The translations under genes and the position numbers were made by a program. Under the pieces are notes generated by a model, which searched no databases, had not been told where the DNA came from, and saw nothing but the letters and a program-made list of their open reading frames with translations. Shown here piece after piece: positions 46,540 to 59,632 of a stretch of DNA of 64,000 bases. Source of the DNA: Siphonodentalium dalli (taxonomy: Eukaryota; Mollusca; Scaphopoda; Gadilida; Siphonodentaliidae); the NCBI GenBank assembly GCA_032622095.1, contig CP136061.1, positions 120,168,754 through 120,232,753 on the forward strand. The letters are read 5' to 3'. Within the stretch, counting starts at the first letter, position 1. Each line of letters begins with the position of its first letter.

Positions 46540-49500
46540 TATATAGCACCCTTATAATCGAGAAAAAAAATGCAGATCAGCTCAGATATTTACCCCAAAT
46601 TACGGTCAAAATAAACAACTTGTTATGCCTTTATAGACAAATAATATACTCATCTTTAGTTGTATACTTTTATTCACAAAATAGTTATTTGTAGTCATGG
46701 AATGGAGATATGTACAAATTATGTTGTTGCAATTGTGCCCCATCCCCTCCCAGATGTTGGAAAATGAATGTCCACAGAACTGATTGTCAGTTTAGACCAA
46801 CTTTTTGACCAAAAGTATAGAAAACAGTGATAACCATCGGTCTAAAGCAGAAAATTCCCGTTAATCATTATTGGTTGGGAAATCAATTAGTCAGAACAAT
46901 TTCAACCTGTGTGTGATGTACATCCCGTTGAATGGTTCAATCAATAGTCATTTATTCTATGATGGCTCGCCGATAGTAATTTTATTTTCGTGGCCATGCG
47001 ACGAAATACGATGCTATTGATATGGTCAATTATTTCTCGAGCATTATTAATTTAACGCGATGTGTCATCGTGTGTTATTTAACCAAAGGGTGCCAGGTAA
47101 TTGCGACATGGAAGACGGGAACTAATTGGATTGCAGGGCAGTTTCCGTTAATGACGCACCTGAGCCTGTGACCGGAGGTTAGTGCAATTACTGGAACCGT
47201 GCGCTCAGGTATCGCTAGCTTATTGCAGACTCAACTTTACTAATATCATCACAATGTGATCATTAAGGATGACTGTGACAAAATTAATGGCACGATGTAA
47301 GCCACCTGTCCAGAAATGTTACACGCAACGTACCGTTTTCATTCTGCCGACATAGAAGTGTCTTGGTGAAAATATGGAAAATGTATACACCCACACATAA
47401 AATTATTATCCTTGTGTCTTCAAACAACCAGCGTACCTACAGGTTCCCAAAATAGTGTATAGATGAGACCGCACAAATACATGTAGGTCACAAGCCTTGA
47501 AATAGTGTGTGTCATTTGCAGAATGAGGTCCCCCAAATTCACACTATGGGAACCTCATTCTGCTGAGATGTAAGCAGAATGAGGTCCCCAGAGGGTGAAT
47601 TTGGTGATGCTAGCCCGCTATGCGGGGTAGCATCACTAAATTCTCCCTCTGGGGACCTCATTCTGCAAATGACAGACACACTATTTCACAATGAGAGGGA
47701 ATAACATCTTTTCTCCAAACCACACTTTCGATCCCAGTGTGCACAGTGCATGAATATACCAAAGATCATTCACGTCCAATCTAAGATATACATATATGTA
47801 TCATGTATGAGATGCAGGGATGGTGATATTTTACACTCAAAGGGCCATAACTTGAGAAGAAATGAATGGACAAAACCTGTTATATATGTATATTATCCCC
47901 TTCATGCTGACTCATGAGCATGTAAAGGATGGGCAGTGACTGAGATACAGAGATAAAAAGTTGGTACATGCATTTTTAAATGCACTCGCAGTGGGTAAAT
48001 GTGCAAATAATATAAAAGTCTCATAATTGGAAAAATATTAATAGCAAAAATAAGAACTAAGTCAATGTATTTTTAAATTTACTTGTTGACGATAGCTGTT
48101 TTATGGACTTTTATGTCATTTCAATTAGAACCCATTTCAAACGCCTTGGGTCCCTTTAATACAGAACACATTATGATGGAATGATAATTTAATACTCCAT
48201 AAAACTAAATATCACAAGGGTTTCAACAAAAATATAAATCTTAAGTACTGACAGACAATAGCCAGGTTCAGCCACACATACATGTAACTTGTAATGTGTG
48301 TTACTATGGTGTTGCTATAGATACATGTATGCACTTCGCGGAATAAATAATGTGATTTTATGGTGCTAAAGCTACATGTTTTGAGATATCGGCCCAAAGT
48401 GTAGCAGAATATGTAAACAATAATTTGGTGGTGGATATAATCTGTCTACATTGCAACTGCCGATTTGCTTACCGGTAATTGGCTTCAATAAAAATATAAT
48501 CTTCTTGAGCAGACACAATTCTATTCAGCTACTACCTGGATATAGCATTGGCCGCTCACTTTCATTCGTATATAAGCTAGGAAAAGGAAAAGATGCACAA
48601 AAAAACAAAAAAACAAACTGCTGTGATAAAAATGCAATTAGGTGTTCCAACGCTGACATGAGATAATGAGATCATCGTAGTCTTCCATAGCGATAAAATC
48701 CTGAATTGATCCAGCCATACTGAATAGCAGTAGAAACTGAGAATAACACATGCCTGTCTACCATAGTTGAGTTAACTTCTCATTGGTTATCTGAAGATCG
48801 GATTATTCCTCCTTGTTAAAAGTTTCGTAATGCTACACATTTGACACAAAACTTCTCACCGGTTTGACCATGTACATGAAGGTGGAATGGTCACATGAAT
48901 CAGGTGACTTTCATTGGCAATGGCAACACACATTACAAGTTACATGTATTTGTGGCTGAAAAGGGATATTAACTCTAATAGTCTTCATAGCGCTCATGAA
49001 TGTCAAAACATATTGCAACAAGTCACTTCCTGGAGCACTTTTCACTCTAACTTTTGCTCGGGAGATTTGCATGGAAATCCCTATTCAGAATTGGACACTT
49101 GACATCCCCCATAAATCATAAAGTCGAATTTTCTTTCTACTGGTACATGTATATAGTACCAATTTTGTTTTATTTGAGATCTTCAAAGTGGGCCTGACCT
49201 TTTAAGTGGAAGAAGTATTATCTGGATTAAGTTGTATTCAAATATTAGTATTGGATGAGGCCACAGTGCCAGTTGAAATGAAAATTTATGTGGGTACAAT
49301 GAGATGGTACCAGCCTACCGGTTTCATGTTCAGGGACCAAGCGTGTCTGTCATTTGCAGAATGAGGTCCCCAGATGTTGAATTTAGTGACACTATCCCGC
49401 ATAGCAGGCTAGCATCACTAAATTCACCCTCTGGGGACCTCATTCTGCTTAGGCCTCATCTTCTTGGGGAAAGTTTCTTTATTATCAAATTTCTATAAAA

Positions 49501-51527
49501 ACTTCTTCACATAGATTCTATTTCTTTTTTAGTTTAGTTTCTCTATATCACCAAATAGGCGGATGACACATTGCATAATCGAGGTTCCCAATGGGTGTAC
49601 ATTACAATATTCACCATGTGGGAACTTCAATCTGAGTCTATGTCTCCCATAGCAGATGAAGCCATGCAGAATGAGGTCCCCATAGGGTGAATTTTGTGAT
49701 ACTAGCCCGCTATGCAGGATAGCTTCACTAAATTCACCCTCTGGGGACCTCATTCTGCTTAGGCCTCATCTTCTCGTGGAAATTTCTTTATTATCAAATT
49801 TCTATAAAAACTTCTTCACATTGATTCTATTTCTTTCAATCTGAGTCTATGTCTCCCATAGCAGATCAAGCCATGCAGAATGAGGCCCCCAGAGGGTGAA
49901 TTTTGTGATACTAGCCCGCTATGCAGGATAGCTTCACTAAATTCACACTCCGGGGACCTCATTCTGCAAATGACAGGCACACTAAACTCAGGCTTGGCAG
50001 TGACCAGGCTACCAGTTTCAAATTGCTAGAAGTTGCTTATCCCTATTTACTCAATGCATAGAAGTTGTCTTTTATAAGGCAGAATTGAGTACGAATGCTG
50101 AATTTCAATGAACATGTTGCACTTCAAACCTTAGCCTTCTACAGAATTAGCAATAACATGTCTAAAATCCAGAAAGTGACATCTTTTTCAAGTGTACAGT
50201 AATGCCCTAATTAATTGACTCCATAACCACAGCAGAATTATGGGTAACTTTTCAGGATTTAGTCGGAAATATGGTTGCCATTCATCGGAAAGCTCTCCCC
50301 GAGAGCTTTCCGATGAATGGCAACAAGCCATATTTCCGACTAAATCCTGAAAAGTTACCCATAATTCTGCTGTGGTTATGGAGTTGATTAATTAGGTCAT
50401 TACTGTATATAAATGAAGGAACACTCATTCTTGAAATCTTTCTGCTACCTGGCCTTCTTCAGTGATGACTTTATATCAATGTCTACATGGTCTCACCATG
50501 TAGATATTCATATTAAATCATTAGCAACTGAGGCCATGTGGCCCAAAAATAAATTAGCCTTTTAAGTTTTGATATATTAGAAGGCTAATTAAAAAAATCC
50601 ACTTTTTAATATGAAGAGTTTCTTATGTTTAACTCTTTTGATGCCAAACCTTCATTATTGTGAATTACCCAGTCGTCGCTAATTTGGGGCCAAACAAGCA
50701 TAATTGCAAGCAATTTCAGGATATTCCAATATCGTGGCACTGAGACATCCTGTTGTGGTGCCAGGTGGCATCAAAATAGTTAAGAAGGCACATACTTGAA
50801 TAGCAGAGAGAAGTCACTTCAACCTGGCTAAAATAAAAAGGGCTTAATGACATTGTTTAAGGGGAAAGCAATCTGCCTGGCTGGTTCCTGTACAGGCCCA
50901 CTCAGAAACCTAAAATATTCAGACTAGACATGCAATGATGTTGCAGGATTTGATGATTGTGCCCGACATTCTAGCTCAAAGATACCATATAGCGACAGTA
51001 TACCAACTATTGCCTACCGCAATGACGTGCAGACTGTTGTAGCAATTTGAGGCTGTTGCTGGTTATCCTTTATTAGATTAAGGTCTAATGGATGTGGTGA
51101 AATTAGGTGACAAAGAAAAAAATCTGAATAGCCAGATATGGTAAGTGGCCATACCAGTGATGTTTACCCAGCTAGATTGACACCAGTTGATCACGAAAAT
51201 GCAAGAAAAATCATAGGTCATGTGTTTACTTTTAAAAATAAATCCCCAAGTGTACGACGGGGCTATCACACAGCCAAATTTGATCTGGAAAAATCCCGAA
51301 CTACAGCAGCTAGTTAAATAAATTTCCCGCTCACAAAAATCCATTCCCCCATTCATTCACCAGTTTAAATTATTTAGATATTATGTACAAATCAAATAAA
51401 CGCGATGTCATCCTTTAACAACGTGTCGCATGTATCAGGTGAAGGTCATTCTTCAGTTACCTTCACCTTTAGGGTTCCACGGTGTACTCGCTCCCCTACT
51501 CTAGAACACATTTAGCTCCCTGATTCC
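46540..51527. repeat. Array unit copy 5 (4988 bp)
   Basis: A complete core-type unit of the same length as copy 4 and apparently near-identical. Its last 382 bp (51,146-51,527) are the part missing from copy 6. Confidence 0.9.
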
Positions 51528-54500
51528 TATATAGCACCCTTATAATCGAGAAAAAAAATGCAGATCAGCTCAGAGATTTACCCCAAATTACGGTCGAAAT
51601 AAACAACTTGTTATGCCTTTATAGACAAATAATATACTCATCATTAGTTGTATACTTTTATTCACAAAATAGTTATTTGTAGTCATGGAATGGAGATATG
51701 TACAAATTATGTTGTTGCAATTGTGCCCCATCCCCTCCCAGATGTTGGAAAATGAATGTCCACAGAACTGATTGTCGGTTTAGACCAACTTTTTGACCAA
51801 AAGTATAGAAAACAGTGATAACCATCGGTCTAAAGCAGAAAATTCCCGTTAATCATTATTGGTTGGGAAATCAATTAGTCAGAACAATTTCAACCTGTGT
51901 GTGATGTACATCCCGTTGAATGGTTCCATCAATAGTCATTTATTCTATGATGGCTCGCCGATAGTAATTTTATTTTCGTGGCCATGCGACGAAATACGAT
52001 GCTATTGATATGGTCAATTATTTCTCGAGCATTATTAATTTAACGCGATGTGTCATCGTGTGTTATTTAACCAAAGGGTGCCAGGTAATTGCGACATGGA
52101 AGACGGGAACTAATTGGATTGCAGGGCAGTTTCCGTTAATGACGCACCTGAGCCTGTGACCGGAGGTTAGTGCAATTACTGGAACCGTGCGCTCAGGTAT
52201 CGCTAGCTTATTGCAGACTCACCTTTACTAATATCATCACAATGTGATCATTAAGGATGACTGTGACAAAATTAATGGCACGATGTAAGCCACCTGTCCA
52301 GAAATGTTACACGCAACGTACCGTTTTCATTCTGCCGACATAGAAGTGTCTTGGTGAAAATATGGAAAATGTATACACCCACACATAAAATTATTATCCT
52401 TGTGTCTTCAAACAACCAGCGTACCTACAGGTTCCCAAAATAGTGTATAGATGAGACCGCACAAATACATGTAGGTCACAAGCCTTGAAATAGTGTGTGT
52501 CATTTGCAGAATGAGGTCCCCCAAATTCACCCTATGGGAACCTCATTCTGCTGAGATGTAAGCAGAATGAGGTCCCCAGAGGGTGAATTTGGTGATGCTA
52601 GCCCGCTATCCGGGGTAGCATCACTAAATTCTCCCTCTGGGGACCTCATTCTGCAAATGACAGACACACTATTTCACAATGAGAGGGAATAACATCTTTT
52701 CTCCAAACCACACTTTCGATCCCAGTGTGCACAGTGCATGAATATACCAAAGATCATTCACGTCCAATCTAAGATATACATATATGTATCATGTATGAGA
52801 TGCAGGGATGGTGATATTTTACACTCAAAGGGCCATAACTTGAGAAGAAATGAATGGACAAAACCTGTTATATATGTATATTATCCCGTTCATGCTGACT
52901 CATGAGCATGTAAAGGATGGGCAGTGACTGAGATACAGAGATAAAAAGTTGGTACATGCATTTTTAAATGCACTCGCAGTGGGTAAATGTGCAAATAATA
53001 TAAAAGTCTCATAATTGGAAAAATATTAATAGCAAAAATAAGAACTAAGTCAATGTATTTTTAAATTTACTTGTTGACGATAGCTGTTTTATGGACTTTT
53101 ATGTCATTTCAATTAGAACCCATTTCAAACGCCTTGGGTCCCTTTAATACAGAACACATTATGATGGAATGATAATTTAATACTCCATAAAACTAAATAT
53201 CACAAGGGTTTCAACAAAAATATAAATCTTAAGTACTGACAGACAATAGCCAGGTTCAGCCACACATACATGTAACTTGTAATGTGTGTTACTATGGTGT
53301 TGCTATAGATACATGTATGCACTTCGCGGAATAAATAATGTGATTTTATGGTGCTAAAGCTACATGTTTTGAGATATCGGCCCAAAGTGTAGCAGAATAT
53401 GTAAACAATAATTTGGTGGTGGATATAATCTGTCTACATTGCAACTGCCGATTTGCTTACCGGTAATTGGCTTCAATAAAAATATAATCTTCTTGAGCAG
53501 ACACAATTCTATTCAGCTACTACCTGGATATAGCATTGGCCGCTCACTTTCATTCGTATATAAGCTAGGAAAAGGAAAAGATGCACAAAAAAACAAACTG
53601 CTGTGATAAAAATGCAATTAGGTGTTCCAACGCTGACATGAGATAATGAGATCATCGTAGTCTTCCATAGCGATAAAATCCTGAATTGATCCAGCCATAC
53701 TGAATAGCAGTAGAAACTGAGAATAACACATGCCTGTCTACCATAGTTGAGTTAACTTCTCATTGGTTATCTGAAGATCGGATTATTCCTCCTTGTTAAA
53801 AGTTTCGTAATGCTACACATTTGACACAAAACTTCTCACCGGTTTGACCATGTACGTGAAGGTGGAATGGTCACATGAATCAGGTGACTTTCATTGGCAA
53901 TGGCACCACACATTACAAGTTACATGTATTTGTGGCTGAAAAGGGATATTAACTCTAATAGTCTTCATAGCGCTCATGAATGTCCAAAACATATTGCAAC
54001 AAGTCACTTCCTGGAGCACTTTTCACTCTAACTTTTGCTCGGGAGATTTGCATGGAAATCCCTATTCAGAATTGGACACTTGACATCCCCCATAAATCAT
54101 AAAGTCGAATTTTCTTTCTACTGGTACATGTATATAGTACCAATTTTGTTTTATTTGAGATCTTCAAAGTGGGCCTGACCTTTTAACCCTTTACCCAACA
54201 AACCGGCCAAAACCGGCCAAATAAAGCTTCAACAGCCTAAAATATCTTCGGTCTGTCTCAATAGAACCATACAAATATGGATATCATTGGAACCGGCTCC
54301 TTGACCACATTGTGATAGTTACAGTTATGCCCTGTGCCAATGCATTCTCTTATATATGCGAGTCGACCATAGGTCGCCTCGCATATATAAGAGAATGCAT
54401 TGGCCTAAAAAAAAATCTTTTTTTAACACTTTTTACCATTTTTTCTTACATTCTTTAACAATTTTATAATTTTTAATGTGTTAAGCCAATGCATTCTCTT

Positions 54501-56524
54501 ATATATGCGAGGCGACCTATGGTCGACTCGCATATATAAGAGAATGCATTGGCACAAGGTCGTTCTGTTGGGTAAAGGGTTAAGTGGAAGAAGTATTATC
54601 TGGATTAAGTTGTATTCAAATATTAGTATTGGATGAGGCCACAGTGCCAGTTGAAATGAAAATTTATGTGGGTACAATGAGATGGTACCAGCCTACCGGT
54701 TTCATGTTCAGGGACCAAGCGTGTCTGTCATTTGCAGAATGAGGTCCCCAGATGTTGAATTTAGTGACACTATCCCGCATAGCAGGATAGCATCACTAAA
54801 TTCACCCTCTGGGGACCTCATTCTGCTTAGGCCTCATCTTCTTGGGGAAAGTTTCTTTATTATCAAATTTCTATAAAAAACGTCTTCACATAGATTCTAT
54901 TTCTTTTTTAGTTTAGTTTCTCTATATCACCAAATAGGCGGATGACACATTGCATAATCGAGGTTCCCAATGGGTGTACATTACAATATTCACCATGTGG
55001 GAACTTCAATCTGAGTCTATGTCTCCCATAGCAGATGAAGCCATGCAGAATGAGGTCCCCATAGGGTGAATTTTGTGATACTAGCCCGCTATGCAGGATA
55101 GCTTCACTAAATTCACCCTCTGGGGACCTCATTCTGCTTAGGCCTCATCTTCTCGTGGAAATTTCTTTATTATCAAATTTCTATAAAAACTTCTTCACAT
55201 TGATTCTATTTCTTTCAATCTGAGTCTATGTCTCCCATAGCAGATCAAGCCATGCAGAATGAGGTCCCCAGAGGGTGAATTTTGTGATACTAGCCCGCTA
55301 TGCAGGATAGCTTCACTAAATTCACACTCCGGGGACCTCATTCTGCAAATGACAGGCACACTAAACTCAGGCTTGGCAGTGACCAGGCTACCAGTTTCAA
55401 ATTGCTAGAAGTTGCTTATCCCTATTTACTCAATGCATAGAAGTTGTCTTTTATAAGGCAGAATTGAGTACATATGCTGAATTTCAATGAACATGTTGCA
55501 CTTCAAACCTTAGCCTTCTACAGAATTAGCAATAACATGTCCAAAATCCAGAAAGTGACATCTTTTTCAAGTGTACAGTAATGCCCTAATTAATTGACTC
55601 CATAACCACAGCAGAATTATGGGTAACTTTTCAGGATTTAGTCGGAAATATGGTTGCCATTCATCGGAAAGCTCTCCCCGAGAGCTTTCCGATGAATGGC
55701 AACAAGCCATATTTCCGACTAAATCCTGAAAAGTTACCCATAATTCTGCTGTGGTTATGGAGTTGATTAATTAGGTCATTACTGTATATAAATGAAGGAA
55801 CACTCATTCTTGAAATATTTCTGCTACCTGGCCTTCTTCAGTGATGACTTTATATCAATGTCTACATGGTCTCACCATGTAGATATTCATATTAAATCAT
55901 TAGCAACTGAGGCCATGTGGCCCAAAAATAAATTAGCCTTTTAAGTTTTGATATATTAGAAGGCTAATTAAAAAAATCCACTTTTTAATATGAAGAGTTT
56001 CTTATGTTTAACTCTTTTGATGCCAAACCTTCATTATTGTGAATTACCCAGTCGTCGCCAATTTGGGGCCAAACAAGCATAATTGCAAGCAATTTCAGGA
56101 TATTCCAATATCGTGGCACTGAGACATCCTGTTGTGGTGCCAGGTGGCATCAAAATAGTTAAGAAGGCACATACTTAAATAGCAGAGAGAAGTCACTTCA
56201 ACCTGGGTAAAATAAAAAGGGCTTAATGACATTGTTTAAGGGGAAAGCAATCTGCCTGGCTGGTTCCTGTACAGGCCCACTCAGAAACCTAAAATATTCA
56301 GACTAGACATGCAATGATGTTGCAGGATTTGATGATTGTGCCCGACATTCTAGCTCAAAGATACCATATAGCGACAGTATACCAACTATTGCCTACCGCA
56401 ATGACGTGCAGACTGTTGTAGCAATTTGAGGCTGTTGCTGGTTATCCTTTATCAGATTAAGGTCTAATGGATGTGGTGAAATTAGGTGACAAAGAAAAAA
56501 ATCTGAATAGCCAGATATGGTAAG
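51528..56524. repeat. Array unit copy 6 (right edge, 3'-truncated, with MITE insertion)
   Basis: It shares edge variants with copy 1 and has many private changes: GATTGTCGGTTTAG, GCTATCCGGGG, TTATCCCGTTC, GTACATATGCTG, GTCGCCAATTT. An 8-bp deletion in an A/C run near 53,588 frameshifts the 71-aa frame found in copies 1-5. It carries a 393-bp TTAA MITE at 54,187-54,579. Homology ends at GATATGGTAAG (56,524), where unrelated DNA begins. Confidence 0.9.
54183..54583 (+). mobile_element. TTAA-flanked MITE, CCCTTTACCCAAC family, copy 2 (inserted in unit copy 6)
   Basis: The uninterrupted unit reads CCTTTTAAGTGG. Here TTAA is duplicated and encloses 393 bp beginning CCCTTTACCCAAC and ending GTTGGGTAAAGGG, with perfect termini. 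This is a clean empty-site comparison, since copies 1-5 are the empty site. The interior has two strong hairpins of GCCAATGCATTCTCTTATAT with a ~110-bp AT-rich spacer. No transposase. The minus-strand 84-aa frame across it is not a gene. Confidence 0.95.
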
Positions 56525-56599
56525 ATTAGTCTATGATGCCTCAATTTCATTGGCATAACTGTTCTATAGTACACAAAGTACCAGAATACAGTGTACATA

Positions 56600-56655
56600 T
56601 TTAACAAGAAAACCATAGTCAGAAATGGTAACGCCACCAAGATTATGCTATTACA
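56600..56655 (-). other. Dispersed signal-peptide-like cassette, copy 4 (start broken)
   Basis: It has the same ~65-bp block 76 bp beyond the right end of the array. On the minus strand the ATG is followed directly by a stop (ATGTAATAG), so this copy cannot encode the peptide. Confidence 0.35.
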
Positions 56656-57610
56656 TATAAATAGAAATTATAAAAAATACATAAAATATTTTGATAACAA
56701 TTGCGTTTAAACAAGTAATCCTTCAAATTATTACTAACAAAGTAAACGACTGTGGTGTCACTCAACAGATTATAAAGACTTGGACATAGTATACTGTAAA
56801 TACTAAAATTTAAATGAAATAATTAAAAGATAAAATTTAGCAAGTAGTAAAAGTAAATTTTCTCATTTTTGTTTTGGTTAAATAAAGCAATAATTTAAAT
56901 GTAACATTTGGTTTTTAAAAAATGATTGACCGTGGCTCTTCCAATAATTGCGCGACTGACCTGGTTCTTAAGAAGTTGTTTTGAGAATTACTATGGAGGG
57001 AAATAGTTGTGGCTGTGGCTTCGCAAGTAATTACCTTGGTGACGTGATGTTAACAAATCTGAACTCCAGTTAACCAAGGACGCTTCATACCAAATACAAG
57101 GTGAATTATTAATTCTTTAGAAGTTGTTTTAAGATTTACTATGGAGGGAAAGAATTGTGGTGCTGGCTTAGCAACTATTTGACCTCATTGTAACAAATAT
57201 AAATATTAGTCACTCAGGCAATAGATGTATCTATTCTGTATATTAACTTATTGGGTCTTACGTGTCTTGAGATGTCTAAATAGTTTTCGATGGACAGATC
57301 GCGCAAGGGACCCACGCCAATCTTCTCTGTTGGGATTCCAATTGTTGGCTCATTAAATAGGCACATATGCTTAAGATACAGTCGCACGCTCCCGTAAGTC
57401 GGGTTTTGGATCCCAGTTAATGAAAATATCATTGAAATAATCGGTTTCCCCCAATAAACATCCATATATTGAATATACATGTTTTGGAGCAGAATTAGGC
57501 AGTCCATATTGGACGCCATCATGGAATTTATTTTGTTTTGTTTTAATTTTCACACATAATTATTAGTTATGTGGATGGAGTTCTCATTAAACCTCACATC
57601 CTTGTATTGG
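56656..57610. other. AT-rich DNA with a ~148-bp direct duplication and a weak ORF
   Basis: AGAAGTTGTTTTGAGAATTA, then CTATGGAGGGAAA, at 56,971 recurs at 57,119 with changes, giving a 148-bp period. A 102-aa minus-strand frame at 57,214-57,522 has fairly protein-like composition but no recognisable motif, and I do not call it a gene. Confidence 0.4.
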
Positions 57611-57611
57611 T

Positions 57612-58099
57612 TACAGTAATACCCAAAGTAATTGACCACTTAACCACATCAGAATTATTGGTAATTTTTCAGGATTTGAAATCCTGAAAATTTATCAATA
57701 ATTTTGCTGTGGTCAAGTGGTCAATTACTTTGGACATTACTGTATGAGGATTGAGTTATCATTAAACCTCAAATCCTTATATTGGTTACAGTAATGCCCA
57801 AAGTAATTGACCACTTAACGGTTAACCACAGCAGAATTATGGGTATTTTTTCAGCATTTACAATCCTCAAATTACCCATTATTCTGCTGTGGTTAAGTGG
57901 TCAATTGCTTTGAACATTACTGTATGATGATTGAGTTATCATTAAACCTCAAATCCTTATATTGGTTACAGTAATGCCCAAAGTAATTGACCCTTTAACC
58001 ACAGCATAATTATGGGTAATTTTTCAGGATTTAGAATCATGAAAAAATACACACAATTTTGCTGTGGTTAAGTGATCAATTACTTTGGACATTACTGTA
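57612..58099. repeat. Three CAGTAATG-family MITEs in a ~178-bp tandem array
   Basis: Foldback elements at 57,612-57,744, 57,787-57,924 and 57,967-58,099 each begin TA-CAGTAATRCCCAAAGTAA and end ACATTACTG-TA. They are separated by copies of the same ~44-bp spacer (GTTATCATTAAACCTCAAAT and CCTTATATTGGTTA). Related flank also precedes the first and follows the last. The unit that duplicated was therefore MITE plus flank (175 and 180 bp periods), not three independent insertions. Confidence 0.85.
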
Positions 58100-58379
58100 T
58101 TTAGATGGAGTTAAACCTCACATCAGTGTGTTGGGGATTTGGACCTTGACTTGGGACCTTTGGTTTTTAACGCAACAAATGCGCGTACACCTTATACACA
58201 AATTTTTTATGTAACCAGAGTTTTTCTTGGATAAGATGAGTTTGAAGCCTGCTTACATTTCAAAATGTTGTCAGTTTTGTATTGTCTGCAGCGGATCTCA
58301 ACGCGTTGAAGCAAAAGTTACAAAAGATAAAATGTGTATGTGACGAGACTATAATACAAATGAAAAAATAAATTGAGGG

Positions 58380-59100
58380 AGGGGTGGGTGATACAGGGAA
58401 ATAAGGGTTGAACCGATATAAATTTGTAGAGCAATAACGACCAATGTTGACATATTATGCATATCAACTCTACTGTTGCAACAAGGCTATAAAATAGGGG
58501 GGTGTCAGAATCTTAGTCATCTCAATATAGTGCCAGAATAGTCATTTATGGAGTTCTATAAGATGTTGGGTTGGTTATATGGACTCGGAGAAAAAAGGGG
58601 TTTGTACCGATGAAGTTGATGAACTGACATAAATTAGTGGATCGATGTTGCCATGTAATGCATCGTGACTGTACTAAAGCAGCAATTATATAAAATTGGG
58701 GGGGGGGGGGGGGGTCTGAAATTATCTCTATAGTTGGCACCAGGATTATATAGAAAGGAATAGCAATTGATATACATATACGGTATACTATAGTAATACC
58801 ATAGACATATAAGTACAAGTATCACGAGATAAAATATTACGTAACATGACTATATACCGATGAAATAAATAAATAAATTGGACCGGGATTAGAGGTTGGG
58901 TTGGTTATATGTGGATAATTGGATATGGAATTCATACCGATGAAACGATACAAATTAGTGGAGCGATAAAGACACTTAGTCAGGCTACGCGGGGGAAATA
59001 GGGGTTGATACGATAGACCGAAATAAATTTGTCGAGTGATAATGACCAATGTTGACGTATAAAGTAACGCGACTGTACTGTCACACAATTATCAGGTAGA
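58380..59100. repeat. Three decayed repeat units and a 17-bp G run
   Basis: Variants of ACCAATGTTGAC followed by an ACTGTACT-like word occur near 58,441, 58,643 and 59,042. GGTTGGGTTGGTTATATG-like words occur near 58,566 and 58,889. A run of 17 G lies at 58,698-58,714. These are degenerate copies of one repeat with no coding evidence. Confidence 0.5.
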
Positions 59101-59111
59101 ACCGGTCAAAT

Positions 59112-59357
59112 ATGACAGGGTACAGCACGTAATTATTTCCTAGATTGAAGAAATGATTTTTTTTTTCGATGATAAAATTTAACATTGGATTTGCCATTAA
59201 AATCGATTTATGTCTATAAAACTGTCATTTTTCAAAATTTTGAGCTGAAACTTGGTGTGTATGTGTGTAATACTACTATATTCTTAAAATGACAGAGTTC
59301 AGCGGGTAATTATGTTTTAGATGGAAGAAATTGAATTTGTTTTCGATAAAAATTTTA
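59112..59357. repeat. Two ~65-bp direct repeats, ~176 bp apart
   Basis: CAGGGTACAGCACGTAATTA, then GAAGAAATGA and TTTTCGATGATAAAA, at 59,116 recurs as CAGAGTTCAGCGGGTAATTA and so on at 59,292. Confidence 0.5.
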
Positions 59358-59632
59358 CAGCGTGTACGGCCTACGGCAGTACTGGTCATTGAGTATGCTC
59401 AATTTTTGTAAACAAACTTTTGTCAATAGCCGTTTTGGTCAAACTAAACCTTCTTCGACCGGGACAGCAGATCCGAATAGTAGCTAAGATGTATTTAGAT
59501 AGAATTATCAAAAGAATATGACCGACCAGGGTACATTTTAAGAGAATAGAGTGGAGAAATCTTGGTGATAATTCCAGAAAATAAAGATGGAGGAAAATAA
59601 CAATTAAACTTCCCACAATGCACTTCACTAAA

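Larger units (their letters stand above)
26597..56524. repeat. Tandem array of a ~4,988-bp unit, 5.9 copies
   Basis: Units are head to tail, each beginning TATATAGCACCCTTATAATC, at 26,597, 31,579, 36,566, 41,552, 46,540 and 51,528. Their lengths are 4982, 4987, 4986, 4988 and 4988 bp; the sixth stops at 56,524. Copies differ by a handful of substitutions and small indels. No unit has an open frame over 99 aa, and the short ones are broken by indels in individual copies, so the array shows no sign of coding selection. No rRNA, snRNA or histone sequence was recognised. Each unit holds foldback elements at fixed positions: in copy 1 at 27,560, 29,394, 30,246 and 30,680, plus an inverted pair at 28,325/29,010. 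It is a large-unit satellite or a recent segmental tandem duplication. Confidence 0.95.

Noticed and set aside
26597-56524. Array as rDNA, 5S or histone cluster
   Set aside because: No rRNA-like conserved sequence, no histone ORF, and the unit is AT-rich without transcription-unit signals.
57214-57522. 102-aa minus-strand frame with protein-like composition
   Set aside because: No recognisable family and no splice or promoter support. It is kept only as a remark in the regional entry.
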